This document shows positions 57,323 through 64,000 of a stretch of DNA of 64,000 bases, in pieces. The number at the start of each line of letters is the position of its first letter. Position 1 is the stretch's first letter. Location: the NCBI GenBank assembly GCA_019722365.1, contig JADFUC010000391.1, positions 1,116,001 to 1,180,000 on the forward strand, read 5' to 3'. The translations under genes were made by a program, and so were the position numbers. The notes beneath the pieces are model-generated. The model ran no database searches and was not told the DNA's origin. It saw nothing but the letters and a program-made list of their open reading frames with translations. This stretch comes from Lithospermum erythrorhizon. Its lineage: Eukaryota > Streptophyta > Magnoliopsida > Boraginales > Boraginaceae.

Positions 57323-60199
57323 AATGATAGAGAACAATCCATGATGTCAAAAACTATACATCATGGCGGGCTTACTGGTAAGCCTACATACACGATACGT
57401 TGGGGGATTGGATCGGGTATGATTACGCATGAAAGTAGCTAGTTTAGAAGTTTTGAAGGAGTTTGTATTTAATGTGGCCTTGTAATAAGGGTAAACTTTA
57501 TCATAAGTATAAAGATGATTTTGAAAGCGGATAAACTTCTTAATAAGGATAATGGACAATGGGTTGTCAGTTCGTAGGAAAGAAATCAGATATTTATGTG
57601 CAACATATTGACTTAGATGACATGTCGAGGTAGATATTTATGTGCAACATATTTATGTGCAACATATTGATTCTAGATGTCTAAATTTTAGTGAAATTAG
57701 ACAAGATACGATAGATGACGAATAAGATAATCCCGACCAAAATAGTAGTGTCGATCTTTTATTCTTTAGGATGTGTGTAGAGGATTATGATGTTGAAACT
57801 GTGATAGTGAGTTTGGATCTTTAGATGAGTCGAGGGGTTTGTGATGAGGAAATATGATATGGGGAGGATAATGACACTTTGTTTGACATGCATGCGATCA
57901 AGGGTCAAGATGACGGAAAACAGTTAATCATACTCAATTTTTTTTCCAAGCAGCGCGCATGACCAATTAAATGCTGCTGATGGGTGACATAGACTTAGGT
58001 GATGATAGTGATGGATTGAAAGTGATAATGGTCTTAGTGATGGCGTAGGAAGATCATAGTAGGCTTCGAAGTCCTAATGACCCGCTGACATCAATACCTT
58101 AGTTCTCAGGATTTGAATGTTGTTTAGCTCTGTGGACGAAGCAAAGTTTTATTGACACTCTTCAACATTAAAGAGATATCAAGTATATTAGGAATGAGAA
58201 AACAAGAGTTAGGGTTGTTTGCAAAGATAGCAGTTGCAAATGGTTTATATATGCAAAGAAATTGAGTAGAGAGACAAGACTTCATATTAGAAAGTGACAT
58301 TTATATCACACTTGTATTTCAGTATATGATAATAAGACGTTGAAATCCTCTTGGTTAGAAAAACACTATGAGAAGAAGTTCAGAAATTCACCTAACTTTA
58401 GGAAAGAGTTAGTTTAAAGTCAGCAACATGCGAGTAAAACGACAAGCATTTCTGGGCCAAGGAGGGCGCTGAGAGCAATTTATGGAGATGAGGATAAAGA
58501 GGTGGTATATTTTGGACAACATGTAGAGAAGGCTTCAAGAGTGGTTGTAGGAAATTGGTGGGAGTTGATGGTCAGCCAGCTTAAAGACAAAGCGAAAGGG
58601 CGCCTTTTAGTCAGAAGAGAGGTATCGATCCAAACAACAATATATCCTATCGCTTACGCAAAAGAGTTTCAGGCCTAAAAACAAAGATAGTTGGGAGTGG
58701 TTTCTAAAGCATTTATTTAAGGATATCATGAATATTGAAATATTTAGGGAGGATGAGTATGAGTAGACTTTCATATTAGATAAACAAAAAAGCCTAATAG
58801 GTTCTCGTTAGTACTCGCATGAAAACTTCTAAGAGAGCCGAGTTTAAGGGACATACATTTCTTAAGATACTTATGGTCACCCAATGGGGCCTCAATATTT
58901 TAAGGAAAGGCTAGACAAAAATGAAAATTGGATGTTGATGCTTATGAGTGGTTTGATGATAAAAATCCAAGTCAGTAGAGCAGGGCTTATTTCACCCCCG
59001 CTGCCAATTGTAATATATTGCTCAATAACATATGTGAGGTGTTTAATGCATTCATTCTAGATGCAAGAGATAAATCAATATTCACTTTGATGTTTATGGT
59101 GAAAGATTTGATTATGGTTAGGATGCAAATGAATAAGGATAAAGCTGAAAAATGGGACGATACATTCTGCTCTAAGCCTAGAGCCAAAACTTCTAATGCT
59201 AAGGATGCCTCGATGTATGCTATCGAAATGTGATAGCCATTTCCAAGTTTGGTTCAGATTACATCAAATCGGGCAGTGTCGTTGACTGGGAGAACAGTGG
59301 TTCATGTAGAAAGTGACAATTTAAATGGGATACCTCAAGTAGCATGTTTGTGCTTCAATAAGATTGAATGGAGATAATGTTGAGGACTATGTTGATGATT
59401 GCTACTCCATCAACACTTACAAGCAAGTGTATGGCCAAGAAATTAGGCCTATGGCTGGTCTAGAATTATGGCTTCAAACTGACAGAATTGCTCCTCTACC
59501 TCCACCTTTAGCAATAAAAAAAGCAGGAAGAACAAGGAGACTTAGAAGAGTCAACCCTATCGAAGCTGAAGATAATGGCAAGGTACAAGTCTGCAGAGTT
59601 AGAAAATACTTATGCAAGATATGCAAGGGACAAGGATACAATAGAAAGGTGATTCCAGAAGGTATGAATTTATAATAAATGTATTGAGAACTGCTTATGC
59701 AATAAATCGATAGTATTCTAATAAATAGTGTATTTATGATTGCTTCAACTTATGGCATATTCTATATTCTATCAACTTATTTCTTATGCGGCTTCAACTA
59801 CATGTCTATCTTTTTACATGTCTACTTTTCATTTATTACAGAAGAAGAAAACTGTCCTCGAAGTTCGAGGCCAGTGTAGACTGATCCAAGCCAACACAAC
59901 AAGAATCGATGGATGATGTTGTCAACAATATGTCTCAATCTTCTACTCAGAGTACAATGGCACATGGTCCTAGCAACCAAGTGCCAACTACAAGATTCAC
60001 AACTTCAAGGGAAATACACAGGCCACCACCAATGAGGCAAATGGGTGGCATAACAATTAGAGCACCACCATCCATGGCGGGGGCATCCATGCAGAACAGG
60101 GCTGTCTTTAAACCTCCATCAAGGACCATGCGTAGACCACCAGTGTCGATTAACGAAGGCCAAAAATCTGTGACAATGAACGACTTGACCAAAGATTAA
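57323..60199 (+). pseudogene. MuDR-like transposase pseudogene
   Basis: The domains of a plant Mutator transposase are readable in order, in changing frames with stops. N-terminal IHHGG-like text at about 57350. The FAR1/MuDR zinc-binding region at 58130-58420 (VRVVCKDSSCKWFIYAKKL, WLEKHYEKKFRNSPNFRKE). The catalytic region at 58630-58790 (NNNIYPIAYAKEF, DSWEWFLKHLFKDI). The C-terminal part at 58940-59190 (LLNNICEVFNAFILDARDK) and the SWIM-zinc-finger neighbourhood at about 59320. An end part with DCYSINTYKQVYGQEIRPM and a CxxC knuckle (CRVRKYLCKICKGQGYNRK) follows at 59390-59690. A last open piece to 60199 is rich in Pro and Arg. The enzyme cannot be made. Confidence 0.85.
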
Positions 60200-61864
60200 A
60201 TATTATTATTGATTCCACTTTTTTGATACATCATTAGTTGCTCTGCTTGTTTAATATTTGTGATGCTTGAGCTAGGGTGGAACTTATCTTAATGATATTT
60301 TTTTGTAATTGCTTAACTGTTCTTAGTAAGTAATTGGAGGAATCAACAACAATTTCAATTTTCTCCTTATCTATTTATCTTTGTATTTGTTCAAGATTAT
60401 TACTTTTAACATATAAATACACAGAACATATAGTAACGTAAATGCTTAATCCATTGAACATCATGCTACTAATATATCAAATTCAAACATACTGAAAATG
60501 CTTAATTCATTGAACATCAAACTACTAATACATCAAATTCAAACATATAAACAAGCAGCCTAACACTAAGATTGCAACAAGAACATTCAAATTTCTCCTC
60601 AATTTATCATTTTCAAGCTCCATCTTGTTACACTTTTTAAGAAGACCTAGTATGATTGTCGTCTCTTGATGGACTCAGGATCTTTACATTGCCAATGTCC
60701 CACAACCAAAAATTCTTCCTTGGGCACTTCACCAAAATTCATTGACCATTGCCTCTTTTATACTACCTATGCAATAACTACTACTATTACTTCTACTCCG
60801 TATTTGTCTATAGCAGTCGTTTAATTTTACCAAAACTGATAATGGCCATCGTCCCCTTTTAGTCACTCTTAATAAGCTTTAATTTATCACTGTTAGTATT
60901 GAATCTGCAAGCTTGAATTTCGCTGCACAACAATAAAAATGATCTAGGGATAGTTTGAATTTTGATCGTTGGATTTTTAAAGTTTGAAACTCAATAGTTT
61001 TGTATAAGTTATGTAATAGGTAGTGATATATATGTTGTAAAATATAGTATTGTCAATATACATTTTAACAATGATAATTTTGATTAAAATTAAAATTATT
61101 AATATACACAAATTGATATGTTCCACAAAGTTCGTTAACTAATATGCTCATGAAAATTAAACTAGAGGAATATTTTTGGAATGGAATAAGTGATAATCTA
61201 GGGAGCCCGTGGTTTCGTCCCATGCAATAATCAAACAAAGTTCATCAAGAGAGTGGTGGCCGGAATCATAGGAATGTTTCAAACCCATATTTTACATTAG
61301 ATTTGTTTATTTCGGTAGTGTTAGATTTGTATTATTACATAATTGAGTTTAGATATCACTTATTTTAATTTTCTTAAGCGTAAGCCATCAATAGAGAAAA
61401 TGTAATTGCCATTTTATACATTAGACGTTCATTATTGTATTAATTTAGTGTTTGTTCAATGAAAATATTGTGGTTCAGAGTTTTAGACCTCATTACTACG
61501 GAGTATAATTTTTAGCAAGACATAATTTTTAAAATAATTTAACGAAATTTTTTTAGGGAGAAGAACATAAATAGCTAAAGTGCAATACATTGGATGTATA
61601 TCCTTAATAATTCATAAACATGATTTCGCAATGAAAATCGATTACATAGCTTAAATTTGTCAAGCTAGCTAGGCAACAATAGCTAAATAAGCTAGTAAAT
61701 ATATAAACTGAAAGTAATTACTAGCAATAACAGTTTATATGGTATCACCATCACATACATGATACCCCATTATATATTTATTTCTTCAATTCTACCTTCT
61801 AGATTATTAATGGGTAGCCTAATTTACTAAGCCAACCTTTTAATTGAATACCAAATGATGATGA
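60200..61864. other. Intergenic, no gene seen
   Basis: AT-rich sequence with a local duplication: AATGCTTAAT.CATTGAACATCA, then ACTAATA.ATCAAATTCAAACAT, occurs near 60440 and 60497. MITE scars (TACTCCGTATT near 60796, ACTACGGAGTATAA near 61495) are present. Confidence 0.5.
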
Positions 61865-62170
61865 TTAGTTAAATGAATAATAGGGTTTAAGGAGTGGCAT
61901 TAAGTTTCCACTTAGGTGAAGAGACATAACTTCATTAGTTGATCCAACAAGCTTCCCACCAATGAAAACTGCTGGAACAGGTGCACTGCAACCCATCTTA
62001 ATCAAAGCCTTCTCAATGTCTTTGCCTTCAGGATCTTGATCAAGCTCATGAACATAAGGGCTCACTCCAAGTTCACTGAACAAAATGTTGACTGTGTAAC
62101 ACAAACAGCAACTGCTCTTGCTGAAGATCACTAGTCCATTCTCTGAAGCCAACCTCATGACCTTGTCCAT
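61865..62170 (-). CDS. CC-type glutaredoxin (CCLC active site)
   Basis: A 101-residue class III glutaredoxin (ROXY family), a plant-only group that modulates TGA bZIP transcription factors, and in the GRXC11-14 branch is linked to nitrogen and growth signals. Visible features: MDKVMRLASENGLVIFSKSS, the active site CCLC at residues 21-24, the VPAVFIGGKLVGSTNEVM segment (cis-proline and glutathione site) and the end LLKPYYSFN. The CCLC site and lack of a C-terminal ALWL motif fit the GRXC11-14 branch. The start at 62170 is preferred to the in-frame ATG 36 bases upstream because MDKVM is the usual family start. It is one exon, as usual. A TATA box lies about 95 bases upstream. Confidence 0.93.
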   Translation of the reverse strand: MDKVMRLASENGLVIFSKSSCCLCYTVNILFSELGVSPYVHELDQDPEGKDIEKALIKMGCSAPVPAVFIGGKLVGSTNEVMSLHLSGNLMPLLKPYYSFN

Positions 62171-62262
62171 TCTTGGATAAAAAAAACACAAGGTTATGAG
62201 AATCAAGAAATTGGTGTTTCTTGGTGTTTTGGTTGGATGAATACTTGGGTTATAAGGGACTC

Positions 62263-62270
62263 TATTTATA
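62263..62270 (-). promoter_or_regulatory. TATA box of the glutaredoxin gene
   Basis: TATAAATA on the minus strand, 93-100 bases before the start codon, at a normal distance for a plant core promoter. Confidence 0.75.
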
Positions 62271-62279
62271 GCTTACTGC

Positions 62280-64000
62280 TAGTAGAGTAGTAGTCCAGTA
62301 CTACACACACAACTCAAAATAGTGGACTTTTTTTATTCTAAAATGGAACATTCAAAAGATGATGATCTTTGTTTTAGATGCTAAAAGGAAAGTTGCTTTT
62401 TCAAGATAGAGATACGAACTTGAAGAATTTTTTGTTGTAACCACAGGGAAGATGGACTAGACAATAGACTAGTCAAGTAGTTGATGATAGATCGATTAAT
62501 GTATACATATTTCTAGCTATCTACTATCTAGTATAGTATACTTCTAATTATAATGATCCTATTGTTAGGAAGGTATGTATGCACGTAGGCAACCTATTGA
62601 TCATGCATTCAGGATTCATACATGCAAATGAGAAAATGAGGAACCTAGTCAATCAAGTACATTCATACTAGAATAGTCAATGAGGGAGGTTAGAAGGTAT
62701 TAAGTAAGGTAATAATTATTGTCCCTTAATTTTGATTTTTTTTAGAGTTGATATAATTATAATTTCTTTTACACAAAATAAAAGCAATCCTCCCGGGACC
62801 TCCGACAATGAATTTTTTTTCTTTAAATTGATTTAACTTTTTGGCCCCTTTTTTATTTTGATTCAAAATTTCTTTTTAAACGGAAAGTATCAACTTTACA
62901 ACTCAACTTTATAATTTTGTTTTGATTCAAAATTTCTTTAAATGGAAAGTATCAACTTTACGATTATGTATTTCATTTCTATTGTGTGCCCAACTAACTA
63001 ATCATCTCTTCAATGATACTTAAAAACAAAATAAATTAAAAAAAAAATATATGCAATAAGTTCCAAGTATATGTGCATACTCACCCGTAGAAAGGTGTAA
63101 ATTCTTTATCTTTTTCACGTTTAGAGTAATCCCCCTACGATAAAGATTCTTGATCTTTCGTCCGGCCACTTGACTAACATATATGTAGTCTAAGAGATTC
63201 TTCAATGATCCAAATGCATACACGCATGTGATTGATATTCTTGGAAAATAACTTTTAGTTCCAATAAAAACATTAATATAATTAGACCTTACAAATCAAG
63301 CATTGATATGTCAAAAAATTATATATTAAAAACAATTATTGAAAAGTATCATTATGATCAAAATTGGAATTTTCCAATTAATAAGTTAAACCTTTCGATT
63401 AAATTGAAATAAATATTTTATATTTGTCAACATGAGATTCTCTCTTGGTATTGAATGACTAGATTCACTTCTTATCGAGCATTATTTTCTTCATCATGCA
63501 GGAAATCAGAACAGAACATATGTTGACTACTCATGATCCAAGATAATGGATGTAGCTGTCTATATTCATGCGGATTTGGTCCTTGAAATTAGAATAGCTA
63601 AACACCATTGAATAGAAATATATGTCTTTTCCACTTATGCTCTAGAATAATGTTCACCAAAAAAGAATAAAGAACATAACCAAATGAAGTGGACATTTGA
63701 TACATGTTTTAATAGGAGATAAGTATTGTGATATTAAACTTTTTTTTAGTAATATCTACCTAAATTAATCTCAATTATTAAATGTTTCATTTCTTATTTA
63801 AATGTGAATCTAGTATTTATTTTTTAATGGGGTAAAAGTACTCATTTTCTTTTTAATAATAGAATACTAAAAAATATTTAATAGCATATAAAGTCAAACT
63901 CTTCTAATAGGGATCACCCCCAGCTAAGGGAGAGGACACACACCACATGATCAGAATCACACTACTCACCTTACCAAGTTACCATCATATCCCTTGAATA
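62280..64000. other. Glutaredoxin upstream region and spacer
   Basis: No gene was recognised. A partial duplication (CAAAATTTCTTT, then AAACGGAAAGTATCAACTTTA) occurs near 62863 and 62928. The last 100 bases are less AT-rich (GGGATCACCCCCAGCTAAGGGAG) but show no readable domain. Confidence 0.5.

Larger units (their letters stand above)
56851..60199 (+). mobile_element. Decayed MuDR-type Mutator-like element
   Basis: The segment contains a broken MuDR transposase on the plus strand. A likely left terminal region starts near 56851 with GGATAATTGCCAAAATTGTCCC, a sequence style common at MULE ends. No inverted partner was found downstream of 60199, so the right border is open. A short tandem array (57105-57260) lies between the end and the coding part. 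Confidence 0.65.

Noticed and set aside
59909..60199. Independent small gene
   Set aside because: It follows the MuDR transposase C-terminus and is best read as its last exon or tail.

Overview
This is a nuclear DNA window from a flowering plant, almost certainly a eudicot. The evidence is spliced genes with GT-AG introns, plant-only families (SWEET, CC-type glutaredoxin, TT8-type bHLH, RKF3-type receptor kinase, AG peptide), an AT-rich background, and MITEs, Mutator-like and Ty1/copia elements. I suspect Caryophyllales/Amaranthaceae from the style of the repeats, but nothing here proves the species. Layout: 1-2.04 kb holds RPS24 (minus, 3' end outside the window) with a ribosomal-protein-type promoter. 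2.07-3.93 kb is an odd GC-rich/AT-rich insertion. 4.37-6.83 kb is the splicing factor PRP18 (minus), with a hAT-like MITE just upstream. 8.09-11.19 kb is an eight-exon TT8-like bHLH gene (minus). 12.36-13.50 kb is an F-box gene with a C-terminal membrane segment (minus). 16.12-16.48 kb is an eight-cysteine lipid-transfer-like protein (minus). 17.21-19.25 kb is a six-exon glutathione peroxidase of the GPX4/5 type (minus). 20.3-21.1 kb carries two MITEs and an EF-Tu exon fragment. 22.66-23.08 kb is a small unknown plant protein (plus). 23.73-25.58 kb is an intronless RKF3-like receptor kinase (minus) whose upstream region is a minisatellite. Second half: 26.52-28.41 kb is a Mutator-like element with a perfect 9-bp target duplication and a captured aminotransferase fragment (a Pack-MULE). 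30.8-31.7 kb is a broken histone H2A gene that keeps its intron. 31.8-46.5 kb is a nested retrotransposon block: an outer plus-strand copia element that has lost its reverse transcriptase, split by a 10.3-kb minus-strand Sirevirus-like copia element with recognisable LTRs, primer-binding site, polypurine tract and target duplication. 47.69-48.10 kb is a classical arabinogalactan protein (plus), 49.43-49.58 kb a 50-residue membrane peptide (plus), 50.67-52.06 kb a six-exon SWEET transporter (minus) with a GC-AG intron. 53.6-54.7 kb is a fold-back element with divergent tRNA-like boxes. 56.85-60.2 kb is a decayed MuDR-type transposase (plus). 61.87-62.17 kb is a CCLC glutaredoxin (minus). The host genes are independent housekeeping, regulatory and transport genes and do not form a pathway or operon. 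The most unusual content is in the mobile DNA, which has trapped pieces of host genes at two or three places (aminotransferase, H2A, EF-Tu), and in repeat arrays sitting in the promoters or introns of otherwise intact genes.
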